Assembly (NCBI GenBank): GCA_964016875.1
Contig: OZ024729.1
Location: 20,232,494-20,296,493, forward strand
Reading direction: 5' to 3'
DNA: 64,000 nt
Source of the DNA: Fallopia convolvulus
Taxonomy: Eukaryota > Streptophyta > Magnoliopsida > Caryophyllales > Polygonaceae
Within the stretch, counting starts at the first letter, position 1. Each line of letters opens with the position of its first letter. Under the pieces are notes generated by a model. The model had not been told where the DNA came from and made no database searches. It was given only the letters and a program-made list of their open reading frames with translations. Positions 32,949 to 44,527 of this stretch are shown in pieces. Made by a program: the position numbers and the translations under genes.

Positions 32949-34844
32949 CTAGCTCGGCGGGAAAAAGAAGGTGCCTTCCCAATCCTTCGTCTCACCCTCC
33001 TGAGCGAGGGTGCAAGGGAAGTTGAGCGTCTCGGGGGGATCCGAGCCATCAAGTCTCCCCCACACCCACACATCATTGAACACGTAGTCTATCCCTTGTG
33101 TTCGCATTTGGGGACTCACGTTGATGTAGACCGCAGTCTTGCCATCCTCTTGAAATGTCACCCCGACTTTCTTGACCCTAAGAAGTGGCATTTCCGGCCG
33201 TGCCCTAAGCGATGCCACCTCCTTTCAAAGCACTTTACACGAGAGACCTGTTAAGAGGAAAATTCAGAGAGATAGAAATCAATCAATCTGGAGGTCAATG
33301 AAATCACACAATACCAAAATGAATTTATAAAACAGAACCCGCTTAGCACCCCTTCTAGTTGCTACTTGCTAGACAAAAAATTAGTGTAGACTCCTCATAT
33401 TAATAAAATAGTGTAGTGATTAACCTTTAAAAATTCTTTGTGTATTTTCATTATATGATACAAATTCGTCCTATTGCAAAAGGGGGAAGAGTGTATTGAT
33501 TTTGATGCATCAGTATTGCAAGTGTAGTGATTAACCTTTAGAAATTCTTTGTATATTCTCTCTCTTTTTATTCAACAAATACGTCCTAATTCACAACAAA
33601 TACAATTGTATTGGCATTGACGGACCTAGGGGTGGGCATGGGTGGGCCCGTGCCCCTCATTCGGTCGGACTTGTTAATAATATGTATGTAAATTTTAGAT
33701 TTGAATATGGATAAATTTAAAATAATTTGTATTAAAAACATGAAAATTAACTAGTTAAAATGGTTTATTACTCAAATTTATATGCAATCTACCAAGTTTC
33801 AGTTCACATTTTAATACTTTCCCCAATAAAATTAAATTTTATTATTAAATAAGTATAAATTTTTCATATTTAAGAATATTGACTAACTAAACTCGTCGAC
33901 AATTCTCGAATTATAGTTCTATTTTAGTTTTTTTATTCAAATTTAATACTTTACTCCCTTTTATAATTAAATAAGTATAAAATTTTCACATTTAAGAATA
34001 TTGACTAACTAAACTAGTCAATACCCGAACTATTAATTTCATAGGAGAAATCGTGCCCCTCCTTGAAATTTGTTCTGCGTCCGTCACCGTGTATTGGGAC
34101 TGCCAAATTTCTCTTAAACTAATCAATTAAGTTGGATCACATACAGCCAAGTGCTCTTTAGCATTTAGTCACAATAATTAATGGCATCTCTTTGTCAAAC
34201 ATTACAGTTTGATACTAGCTAAGAGAGGTTCTAAAGCACAGTCAAGTAGCCTTAACAACTCCTCTAGACTGGGAATCTAAAAAGCATCATAAATTCCCTG
34301 AGTTGAGTAATTGAGGAGCGAGTAAGAAATAATAGTGGAAAACTCGGCAATTCGTTATACACACTCTCAATATTGTGTTGCGCACTCCGATATGGGCAGA
34401 TTTCCATCCCGCACAAAAAAATGGTACTAATATGAGCGGGTTTCAAACTCGCACAAGAAAATGGCAGAAATACATGGCGGGTTTCAAACCCGTACAAAAA
34501 AATCATATATTTATGGGCGGATTTAGGATCAACCCAAAACCGGAGTGCGCATCCGAAAAACCGGAGTGCACAATGGAAAGCATATACTTGATTCTCCTCA
34601 AATTCAGCATATCATCAACTCTAATTAATGTAAAAACACACACAAAAAAGTATGTACCTTGGCCAATCAGACCTAAAATCAAGGCGCCAATGATGATCAA
34701 CAGCAATACCAGGGCTGAAACCAGCTTGTTGTTTGAGATTCACGCCCACGCCCATTTTGACGCGGCTGATCTCGCTTTTTGGGCGGCGCCGGAGACGGCC
34801 GACATAGCCGCTCCAATCGCCATGGAAGCTTAAGCAGCAGCCAT
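32949..34844 (-). pseudogene. Two-exon gene for a small membrane-anchored protein, copy 2
   Basis: Same structure as 17890-19786: exon 1 34844-34658, exon 2 33247-32949, with the same splice sites. It shares the in-frame TGA after residue 34 and has further damage: codon 5 is TAA (TAT in copy 1), and the Arg codon CGA near the start of exon 2 is TGA. Copy 2 is therefore more degraded than copy 1. Exon 2 otherwise differs by only a few residues (for example FNDVWVWGR for FKDVWAWGR). Confidence 0.65.
33615..34089. mobile_element. hAT-type MITE, copy 2
   Basis: Same insertion as 18556-19031, with TGTATTGG at 33607-33614 and 34090-34097. It was present before the segment duplicated. Confidence 0.75.
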
Positions 34845-35615
34845 AGGAAAGAAAGAAGAGAAAAGAGAGAAAGGAGAGAATGGAGAGAAAGTTGCAATGG
34901 TGATTGCAGAGTTGAAGCAAGTCTTAAGAAAGAAAGAAAATTTCAATGTGAAAGAAAGAAAGAAAGTTGCAGTGTTGGTGAAAGAGATGTGATGCTCCAT
35001 TACTAAATTCGGCAATTGCAGAGGTTGAAGCAAGTCTTAAGTAATTCCTTTGTTATCCGTCATATGCTAATTAAGTTGTGGTGCGATTGTAAAAGGCAAG
35101 GTGAAATTAGAGTTCGGCAAGTTGGCTTGAATGCTTTTCGACATTGACATCCCCATGTACGATGACGAAAATTGCAGGCACAATAATAATTTGTTTGGAG
35201 CTTTTTATTTGAAGTCATTTTAGGTGCTTAGACCTTTGATCTATCAGAGTAGAAGTTGGTTGATTGTGATACTTCCTACAATATAGGCCTTGTGAACTAT
35301 TCCATTAAGTTTCATCATTACAATATTGGCATTGACCGTATAGAAGATTACCCCTACAAGGGTGTTGATGGCAGATATGATCAATGCGAAGTATACATCT
35401 AACTACAATGGTTTTGAATATTTTACTCATCTCCTAGTAAGAGCATGGCATTATAAGCATTTACCATGAATGAATCATTTCACCAATGTATCATCCTTCT
35501 TTCTGTAGGGTATTTTTATTGAAGAGTGTGGAACAAAGATAAAGTTTAATTTGTTTTGGTACATAACTTTTTAAGTATGAATGCCCTAAACTACCAATTT
35601 GTAAGAGGTCATATT

Positions 35616-35689
35616 AGCCTATGAGGGAGTCGAACCCACATCTATATGCATTAGCACATTGCTCTTCCATGCATTTGAGCTAATAGGCT
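35616..35689 (-). tRNA. tRNA-Ile(AAT)-like sequence, copy 2
   Basis: Identical in layout to 20558-20631, carried within the duplicated segment; same intact acceptor and B-box, same weak anticodon and T stems. Likely a pseudogene. Confidence 0.55.
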
Positions 35690-35736
35690 ATTTTGTTGAA
35701 ATGGGAATTAAAGTACAATGTGACAAAAATCATAAA

Positions 35737-36732
35737 CAACAACCCCTTGCAAAATAAAATTGTTTCATATTATAACTAATTTATAAAAAATAACTGCAAA
35801 AATAGCACAATGTTCCCATATGAAGATCAGCAAAAACAACTACAAAATTTTCAATTCCCTGAGCAGCAGCTATCTAAAGTCTAAACAAGCATGAGTTTGG
35901 AGTTCAACAATGAATGACCAAATCAACAAGTGGGAAAGCAACTAAATCTCATGCATCAACAAAAAGTCAAGACCAAAAATCAGCACAACATACTGTTTCA
36001 AGGGAATCTCAACAAAAAGTTCCTATTCCTCTAATAGGAGCCACCTTGTAGTTTCTTATTATGCTTGTTCTAGCTCAAATTAAGTAGTTTGATTACTGAT
36101 ACTCCATTCTCAATAAAAGAAACACTATAAGTTCCTTAAAATGCATCTCTCAATCTCATCCAATTGCAATTCACAATTGGCAAATTCACTTCACTACGGC
36201 CTCGATTTCGTAGAAATCCTAAAGCATGTTATTTAATTTTGAAACCCTAAATTAGTAGCAATTCATAATTTTCACTAGTAGTAATTCAAAATTCACACTT
36301 GAAAATTTCTAGTAGCTATCCTCAAAGTTAAAGCAGTACTGCTACTACCCTATAAGTTTTGGAATTTGACATGTAAACCCATAAATTTTTGAAATTGAGC
36401 ACCATAGAAGCCACTGACACACAGTTTAAATACCTGAATCTTCATTGTTGAATTTGTCCATTAATGCAAGCATTTGTTTGTCTAGGAGACCAATTTGCCT
36501 AAACCTCAAGCAATAACAGCGGCCTTCGTCTTCCACGCACACGCACACGTTAGTCTTCTACTGAATCGCTTCTGCACGCCGACCTCAAGTCGTCATTGAA
36601 CTAGCTTTTAGCAGCTTCAAAGCGTTTAAGTCGCCTCCGTGTAGAGATTGTACGTTCACGTTTTTTTGCCCCTAGCTACCGGCGGGGCACGTCACAAATT
36701 TGCCAAAAAATACAAGGTTACCTTGCGAAATT
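35737..36732. other. Unique sequence between duplicated part and solo LTR
   Basis: About 1 kb present only in copy 2. The last 250 bp are less AT-rich (GCACACGCACACG, GTCGCCTCCGTG), but I find no exon with recognisable protein similarity. It ends with AAATT (36728-36732), the left target-site duplication of the solo LTR. Confidence 0.55.
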
Positions 36733-39447
36733 TGTAACACCCCCTTACTTACCCTGGAGGTATTACCGCCAGTAACGCCGATTAAGACTAAACCGAAGCT
36801 ACCCAAGGCTTTAAATTGACTGAACAAACTAAAAGAAACATTACAGCGGAATAAATACAATTGGTCTTATACAAACCTTAACCCAAAAAGATTAAATAAA
36901 CACAACAACCTTCTAATTGCACAAAATCTTCATCAAGTCTTCCTTGAGTTCTTATTTCTGAAACTCAGCTTCACTTTGAAGTAGTTCAACCATGATCTTC
37001 ACTCAAGTATAGCCATTGGAAACCTTTCTTCAACTTCTGGAGCTTCAAACATCTGAATCTGCCTCTTGAATCGACTTCCAAGAAATACCTGATGTGTCGT
37101 AAACCAACGATGGACACCAGCCGACCATATAAAAGAAAAGAAGATGGACGGGTTAGTCTAATGATAGACTAGCAAGCGGAGAATCTAACTTGGTTCTTAT
37201 GGTTGTAACTAAACATATTGACATCCAAATCCGAATAGACTCGGATTATGATCCAACAGTTAGCAGTCTTATAGAGAATAAGAAGGAGACTTGCGTAATC
37301 AAGAGAGAGAACACCACCGCTTGTGGTTTCTTTAAGAAGCATAAACGATTAATGGAAACTTATACTAACCACATAACATTCACAATCGTCTTCGACGACT
37401 AATGAGCTTAACTTCATCAAAGTTTGATTAAGAATCAATTTCTTAATCAGGAGCAAGAATGGTTATCAAAAGGACTAACCATTTTGGTACATTAATGTGC
37501 CTAACACACTTATCTTTCATTACTTTCAAACTGTGCACTCGTACCATATAATAGTTTTTACATAGTTCGGCCAACAACCGAGATCAGAGGGCCTGTTTCA
37601 TCCATGATCATTTATATATGCTCGGCCAACAACCGAGATTCGGCCAACAACCGAGATCAGAGGGCCTGTTTCATCCATGATCCTTTAAATGTACTCGGCC
37701 AACAACCGAGATTCGGCCAACAACCGAGATCAGAGGGCCTGTTTCATCCATGATCATTTGTCCTTGAATTACTCTATTTCATAATAATGTCCCAGCATGA
37801 GACAACTAAACATATAAGGTCACACATAACGGACCTAAATCTAGTTCTAGCGTAGAAATTGAAATAGCGACATGGTCGTTATTTCTAACAAAATAACAAC
37901 CTATCATATTTTATTAATCATACAAGTTGTTCCCAACGCAAATATTAAATGGGATCCAATTTCTCACTTAATAACAATAACGCAATAGAGAATCGTCCAC
38001 TTGCCTTAAAAGGCGTGCTCAACGTCCTCAGCGATTCCAACAGAAATCTTTATCATCCTTCTGACAAATATAACCAAAGGATTTCTCAGCAACGAGCTCA
38101 CAGAAACACTTCTTAGTTGTATTCTCAACTCCTACAACTTTTTAATCGATAAACGATTTAATTTCCGAATATCGATATATAATAAATCCTTAGTTATCAT
38201 GCTTCATGGAGCCATCTTGGCGGAATTATAACTAATTATCCGCTTCACTTTTGAAACAATTTTCTAAATAAAAATTGTTCATTAGCAACAGTTCTTAAAG
38301 ATTACCAAATCTCGGATCAAACGGATTAACAACGAATCCTAAGTAATTATCCGAAGTCCTTTACCTGCCAATCGGTAACCAAAACTTGTATTCGCTATAA
38401 TTGAAGATCCGGACGTCCGTTTGTCGAGCGGTTCGAACCTGTGGAACCGTAATAACGTCAAGATTATAAAAACCATAAATTTAATTAGCAAAGCGGAACC
38501 GAAAGGCCCTTACGGTGGCTCCGCAATCAACCCGCTAATTAATTTCGATCGTATATACCTTCACTCGAGCCCATGGCTCGTTTGGCTCGATCATGGCTCG
38601 ATCCCCGAGTCCGAGGGTGGCTGGGCGTTGCCCGACAGCGGCTCCCATGGTGGTTGGTAGTCGGAGGAGCTACCGATCGCCGGCGGCGTCACTTCGGCGA
38701 GGCAAAGAATAGCCGGCGGTGAAGCGCTTTTTTTTCCTCCCGAGCCAACGTTCCGTCCTTGATTTCTCTAGCTGGTTCTGCTCCTTTTTACAGCAGCAAC
38801 CACACCAAGATGAAGAAGGAGAAGAGGTGGGGGAAGGTGGAGATGGAGGTGGAAGAAGGTGGCCAGCGTGAGGAATCCCGAGTCCGTCGCTCCGTCCGTT
38901 CTCTGGTTCGTTCCTTCTTTCGTTTTGGAGGCCGAGCGTGTAGACTTTTGATGAGGCTATTAAAGATGTGCCTATCTCAATCCTCTTATCTCTTGTTCCT
39001 TCATAATTAAGCAAGAGAAGAGATAATTTCAAAACCAAACCCGTCTCGAAACGGGACTCGCGTTAAAGCGGTAAAATTATGTACCTCGGGTGGAAAAACT
39101 TACTAAACGAAAAACGTCCCGTAAATTATGTAGACCCATAAAATCAATTTTCCATGATTTTATCTTGCTACCTTCAATTTTTAAGGTTTCCGTTTCGTAT
39201 TTTAAATCCTTTCCGGTACATAATTAAAAAGACGGCTTATCCAATAAATATTCTTTTTCCATTGAAAAATCCTAGAATTCACACCGATCCATAAAATCAT
39301 TTCTTTGTGATTTTAGGATATCACCAACAATTTTCTAGGATTTAATCTCCAACAAAAATATTGGATTAAGTGTTAAAACGGACCAAAAAGGTTAAAAGGA
39401 TATCTGAGAAAAATTCAAAAATATCCTCAATAACCGCAGTTATTACA
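36733..39447 (-). mobile_element. Solo LTR of the gypsy element
   Basis: 2,715 bp from TGTAACACCCCC to GTTATTACA, flanked by a perfect 5-bp duplication AAATT (36728-36732 and 39448-39452). No interior follows on either side, so it is a solo LTR left by recombination between two LTRs. Orientation is minus, as for 20702-23339. It contains the 73-bp tandem array at 37568-37758. Confidence 0.92.
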
Positions 39448-39567
39448 AAATTCTGTAAAGTTGTGGACACCACACGAATTTGCCTTACTCACAGGGTTAC
39501 CCGACAATATTTCCGTAGTTTTTTTCTATTTTTGTGCCAAAATTGGAGCAGCTTGAAACGCGCATTA

Positions 39568-40282
39568 GGCATTCTCCAACAGCTTCCCCAAATTCTTAGG
39601 AGATGTGTTTTTGGAGAATTTGGCTACAAAATATGTCCCAACAGTTTCCCCATATGATTCCCCATTATAGAGTATTCCCCAAAAAAATTACCCACCATTC
39701 CCTAAATGTGGGGGGTTCTCCATTTGAGTTTTTTTATTTTACTTTTTTACTTTTTTCATTTTCTAGAGTATTTAATATTAAAATACAATGGCAAGCAATC
39801 TCAAATAACTATGTGAATGAAATAAAAATAGTGTTGATATTTATATGTGAATAATAAATATTTTATCATATATTAAATTAAGATTCTATAATATTTTATT
39901 TCCTTATAAGTCAAATAATAAATAATTTATCATTTATTAAGTTTCTAGAATATTTTTATTTCTTTATAAGTCAAATAATAAATAATTTATCATTTATTAA
40001 GTTTCTAGAATATTTCATTTCCTTATTAGTCAATAATAAAAATATTATTATTTATTAGGTTATGATTTTAGAATTTTTTTATTTTCATAAGATGTTGGAT
40101 AAATTTAATTATAATTAAATAATTATTGTAGAATATTTTATCTGATAAAAAATAAATATTAAATACAATATTCTCCAAAATAGAAAATTTGTTGGAATTG
40201 AGCTTAATTTTTTTTTTTAAAAAAATATGGCAGTTGATTCTCCATTTTGGAGAAAGTTTTGAAAAAACTGTTAGAGACGGTC
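39568..40282. mobile_element. Probable PIF/Harbinger-type MITE just upstream of NFD6
   Basis: 715 bp with diverged terminal inverted repeats GGCATTCTCCAACAG (left) and GACCGTCTCTAACAG (right, opposite strand), flanked by TTA at 39565-39567 and 40283-40285. A 3-bp TTA duplication fits PIF/Harbinger. Its right end is only 62 bp before the NFD6 start codon, so it overlaps the expected promoter or 5' UTR. It encloses a 60-bp tandem repeat. Confidence 0.45.
39841..40060. repeat. 60-bp tandem repeat
   Basis: Units 39901-39960 and 39961-40020 differ at few positions (TTATAAGTCAAATAATAAAT, TATCATTTATTAAGTTTCTA), with partial units on both sides. AT-rich, noncoding. Confidence 0.92.
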
Positions 40283-40344
40283 TTATACCACCCAAAAACC
40301 TCCCCCAACCAAAAACCCTTCCAGCACCCAAAAACTTGGACAAC

Positions 40345-41414
40345 ATGGCCGCCGCTTACGCTGCCGCAGCTAGGTCTCTCATCCGCTCTTCCACCGTCAA
40401 AACCACTGTTTCGAGAATCGCCACCGCCGCTTCCAAGCCCAGAGCCGCTCAATCCCCGTTTCGCATGCCGAAGCAAAACCTCCTTTCCAGCCCCCGCATT
40501 CTGAGGTATAATATTTTCGATCTAGATCTTCTCCTTCGATAAATCTCATCAATTTCTTAATCGATCTGAGTACACAAATTCTATTTTTTTTTTTTTGTGT
40601 TTGATCTTGTGCAATTTGAATGATGTGTTTTATTCGCGTGTTGAAAGAAGATCTCCGGTTGAATTGAGCTGCTGTGTTGAGTCGTTGCTTCCGTATCACA
40701 CGGCCACCGCCTCTGCGTTGCTTACTTCTTTGTTGTCTGCCACGCCTCGTTCCTATGGCTGGACTCTTGAAGGTAAACTTTCTATTTTTTTCTAATTGGT
40801 GTAAAGATGTTAACTTTTGTTCGATCGTTCATCACTTAAGATTTCTGTTTTCAGAGAACTGTTAGAACTGTGTAAGTCTGGATGTATAGCTTTTGAGATG
40901 ATGGGAATTAGGTTTTAGATTCATTACCACTGGCTATATATGTAAACTGGAAGAAATTTTGATTAGTCGGTGAGAGATGGAAGATAATAATGTGCTTATA
41001 TGACATGTTTCTTGGCTTAAATGGAATTTTTTTGCCACTTTCTATTGATTCAAACTATCATGAATCCTTAATGCAGATATTCTTGTAAATCTAAGAAAGT
41101 AATTGACATTTGAATCAACTCTGTTGCTCTCAATCAGTGGAATTTGTAAACTTATAGTAGTTGTTATCATTTTAACATGTATACAATCAAAGAGAAATGA
41201 TTATCTTAACCGTGTAGCAAAAAGTCCAGAAAGCACCCCTCTCCTTCTCTATACAGTCAGGCATGCTCTAGTTTTGTTCCCGGATTATATATATTTCAAA
41301 GTGATGTGTCTTAAAGTATGAAATGAACTTATGCCTTTATGTATATGCATGCAATGTCATTTGATAATCATACTAATAAGGCCCATACATTCAGATTGCA
41401 ATGACGATGTATGA
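40345..41414 (+). CDS. NFD6: NUCLEAR FUSION DEFECTIVE 6-like small mitochondrial protein
   Basis: Three exons: 40345-40505, 40651-40772, 41395-41414; 303 nt, 100 aa. All junctions are GT/AG, phases agree, and intron 2 ends with a TACTAAT branch-point-like sequence. Residues 1-50 form an Ala/Ser/Arg-rich, acid-free N-terminus (MAAAYAAAARSLIRSSTVKT) typical of a mitochondrial transit peptide. The conserved core is SPVELSCCVESLLPYHTATA followed by SALLTSLLSATPRSYGWTLE, the hallmark of the NFD6 family. NFD6 was named from an Arabidopsis screen for polar-nuclear fusion defects and is mitochondrial; its biochemical role is unknown. The last exon gives DCNDDV; alternative 3' exons are possible. Downstream to about 41,900 looks like UTR or further introns. 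A MITE ends 62 bp before the ATG. Confidence 0.88.
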
Positions 41415-42917
41415 TGACAGAAGGTACGGGCAGATTCTAGTGTACATGCGCTCTAAGACAAAGCTGATAGCTTAGAAGTATTGAAAGACCTCTGGAGAAG
41501 CATCCCTTTTTCCCCTAGTTTGTTTCTTAAAATTTAGTTCAATAGCGCTGGAGTATTATAATCTTGAAACTCTTAGCATTTGCTGATATGTTTTAAAAGC
41601 TCAAGATCTTGTCCGCTTTATTTCCTACCTTCATTTGCCCGTTGTTTCTTGTCAGCATTTCATTATCATGCTATATGAATTTTCACTACAATGAGAAACT
41701 GTACACTAATTCCATTGTGCAATAAACTTAAGAACATATGTTGGTCTCTGAGCTTCAGATGAAATAGTAACAATATTTCACATTTCTTCAAGTACTGTAA
41801 TGACACTTTCTCAGATTATATTGTAAGTCATGTTTCCTTTTCTTTTGTTTGTAGATGGATGATTGTTGTGTTCGGATTGCATGCAGTTTCAATGGCCATA
41901 AGTTTTCATTCCAAATTGATTGGGACTATATGTATGGCTACAGCTGAGGTTCCTCAATATTGTTGTGTGGACTTGCAAAAGGACAGAAAGCATAGATCCA
42001 TGATGCTAGCTTTTCATAAATAATTGTTTCCAAGGACATGTTTTGGTGATTTTGGATGCAAATTCTTTCTTTCATTAACTTTACTTGGTTGCTGAGATTG
42101 ATACATAGCAGATATGTTTATCATTGTGACCACGGCTGTCAAGTTGGCATGTGAAATTCATCTGATTTATTTATCTGCAGCTTAATAGCTTAGATTCTAA
42201 TTAAAATAATTATTCTATGCTATGAGTTACCACAAGTGAGCCATGGCTTAATATGGTAAGGCTCGTTTAGATTAGCCTCCATGGCAAATTCTTTCTGATT
42301 GCCAAAGTTTGCTTTCATGGTCTAGAAATGTGCATGACAAGTTTATGCAGTTACCCTCCGTAACCATCTCAACTGTGGTTTCATATAAGATTATTGTGCG
42401 TTATTAGCTTAATGATGCCACTACATTCAAGAGGGAAGAAGCTAGCATGGTAGTGCATGAAGCTTTTGTATTGTCTGATTTGCTCGTAAAAAATTAAGCA
42501 TCTTCAATTTTGTGACTTTTGTCCCCTTGATGAAAAATGTAGATTGAATATACCTTTGCAGGTTTATATTTTATCAGTAGGGACTAGAAAGTAGAAGAGT
42601 GAACAACATTCACATCTTGTCGATGTTGCAGAATGCATAGACACGGTCATATTGTAGGCAACTAGAAGCGAAATGAGAGTGAGCATTCGAGGGAATGCAA
42701 AAACATGAATATGCATATTCCATATTGAAGAGAATAAGCAAATCCCTTACCATCGAATTGAGATCCCGGAAACAAAACAACTCAAGTTCAAAAGGGTTAC
42801 TTTGAGACGGATGCGCATAACAAAATAGTAACGGACTAACGGTAGAGTTGTAGATTAAACCATGCTTCGCCAAGAATGTATTATATTAGTAAAGAAATAC
42901 TTCTAAATATGCACATA
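41415..42917. other. NFD6 3' region and intergenic sequence
   Basis: No other coding region recognised. The first 500 bp probably include 3' UTR (a GTAG-AT acceptor-like site is near 41853). The minus-strand open frame at 42610-42873 has no similarity that I recognise. Confidence 0.5.
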
Positions 42918-42922
42918 GCGGG

Positions 42923-42965
<43 letters not shown>

Positions 42966-42990
42966 ACGTGTTCGATCCACGCTAGTATTA
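42918..42990 (+). pseudogene. tRNA-Phe(GAA) pseudogene, 3' acceptor replaced
   Basis: GCGGGGATAGCTCAGTTGGG and the following 46 nt agree with plant tRNA-Phe: D arm, anticodon arm with CTGAAGA, variable loop and most of the T arm. After CACGC the expected TCACCGC, which should pair with GCGGGGA, is replaced by TAGTATT, and the T stem has one A-C mismatch. The acceptor cannot form, so it is a 3'-truncated pseudogene. Confidence 0.85.
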
Positions 42991-43194
42991 GGAAAAAGGT
43001 AAAGTGCTCACGCATAACTTGCAAAGTGTCTCGCTGTACCCCCTTCCTACAAAATTTATGCTACAATCCCTTCTTTTTTTTTCCGCAACATTTTGCTGTA
43101 TCTTCTGCACCTTATGTTTCATTCAACAATTTTTTTCCCTTTACCATCCTCTAATGTCATGTGTTTTGGGCATTTTTGGCAGTATTTTGTTTGG
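42991..43194. other. Short spacer, no feature seen
   Basis: T-rich sequence between the tRNA pseudogene and the LINE fragment. No supported feature. Confidence 0.5.
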
Positions 43195-44030
43195 TCAAAA
43201 AAGGAGTCCGAGGCCCTAAACTTTTATTGAATAATTAGAGCATTGTTTACAGTTTGCTCTAGCATGGCATTAATACAATTTGGAAGTCTATGCAAGATTG
43301 CCCAGAGTTCTGCTGTAAGAGCCGAAGAAGATCCACAGAGGAAAGTGTTGGCTCTAACGAAGCGGCCTACACTTTCCTCAGCTCGGTATATATTGCCGGC
43401 TCACATAAACAACTTATCAGGAGCAATAGGATCGTCCATCACATAAACAGAGGCAAGCTCAGCTCGGTCAATAACTCTTGTAATCTCACTCCCGGCTTAT
43501 GCCTTGCAATCTTCTATGCTACCGAATTCCATTTGTGATGTCGTAGATAAAGAAGTGTGTAGCTTCATTTGGACTAGGGCTCAAAACCATGAGAGAGTCC
43601 AACGCAGCGGCGCTTGCAAAGCTTGGATGGAGAGCTTTGCAAGAGCCTAATAGCCTATGGAGTCGGGTGATTAGGGACAAATACTGCAATAATCGTGTTG
43701 ATGTGCACATTTTCTGTCACCATCCTCGCCAATCACATGTGGAAAGGTTTTGCACATGGAGGTCAGTTGCTTGCGCAAGGAATCCGGGCTACAATAGGAA
43801 ATGGTGAGAGACTCAGAGGAATTTCTTCTGGTTTCATAATTGTGGCTTGAAGTTTGAAGATACGCCTCTTTCGGATTTGGAAATTTTGCTTTACAACCGC
43901 TGTCAGATGAACAACTGGGTAGTGTCGTGGCGAACTACTATTGGTCAGGCACGTCTTGGAAGTGGACGGATTTTTCGCGGTATTGTGGATACAAATTAGC
44001 AACTGGCCTCCTGAGAAATTAGGATTTTTG
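43195..44030 (-). mobile_element. LINE insertion with inverted 5' part (twin-priming type), decayed
   Basis: On the minus strand from about 43440 down to 43255 the sequence reads as LINE RNase H (VGRFVRANTFLCGSSSALTA, then ELWAILHRL), followed by a short 3' UTR ending GGACTCCTTTTTTGACCAAA, close to the 3' end of the LINE at 726-5193. On the plus strand from about 43460 to 44000 lies the C-terminal reverse-transcriptase region (SICDVVDKEVCSFIW, then MRESNAAALAKLGWRALQEP and WSRVIRDKYCNNRVDVHIF, similar to 3610-3730 of the first LINE). So a 3' segment in sense orientation is joined to an inverted upstream segment, as produced by twin priming. An internal deletion lies near 43572. No target-site duplication found. 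Confidence 0.65.
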
Positions 44031-44527
44031 AGAATTTACTTGTCAACCAAAAGTTCACCAATTCAGAATTAATCAACACTCTTCTTACACCTTTTATTGA
44101 TCAAAATAGAAAGATCAACAAAATCAATTTAAACTGATCTTGTAGAGGTCCACTGCAAAAGGCATTACAAGCAAATCCATCGAACCATCCCAAAACAGCC
44201 ATGCATAGGCGTGTATTAGTATCATATGAAACAAAGACATTCACGAAACCTTTGAAAGAATCAGCTCCCGAAGCCGCAAATTCTTTACACCATGCAGGAA
44301 CAGAAATACTTGGTTTTGCTTCGGACAATTCTTTAAGCTAAAAAAAAAATCTAGTGCCTACACAAAAAATATGGACTCGTCAAATCACAGGCCTGATTTC
44401 ATCTCTTGGGTGTTACATGTCACAATGCATTAAAGCAAACAAAACAGTGGACAGTGCATATTGGTATAATAAGATGGCTACAGATTTTGAGCTCTAATTT
44501 CAGGACTTGCAAGTTCAGTGTAAATAC

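Larger units (their letters stand above)
32938..39447. repeat. Large duplicated segment, copy 2
   Basis: Second copy of 17879-23339, also containing 35737-36813, which copy 1 lacks. It ends with the complete LTR at 39447. Confidence 0.93.

Noticed and set aside
43004..43219. Small hydrophobic open frames after the tRNA pseudogene
   Set aside because: T-rich low-complexity sequence; no conserved features.
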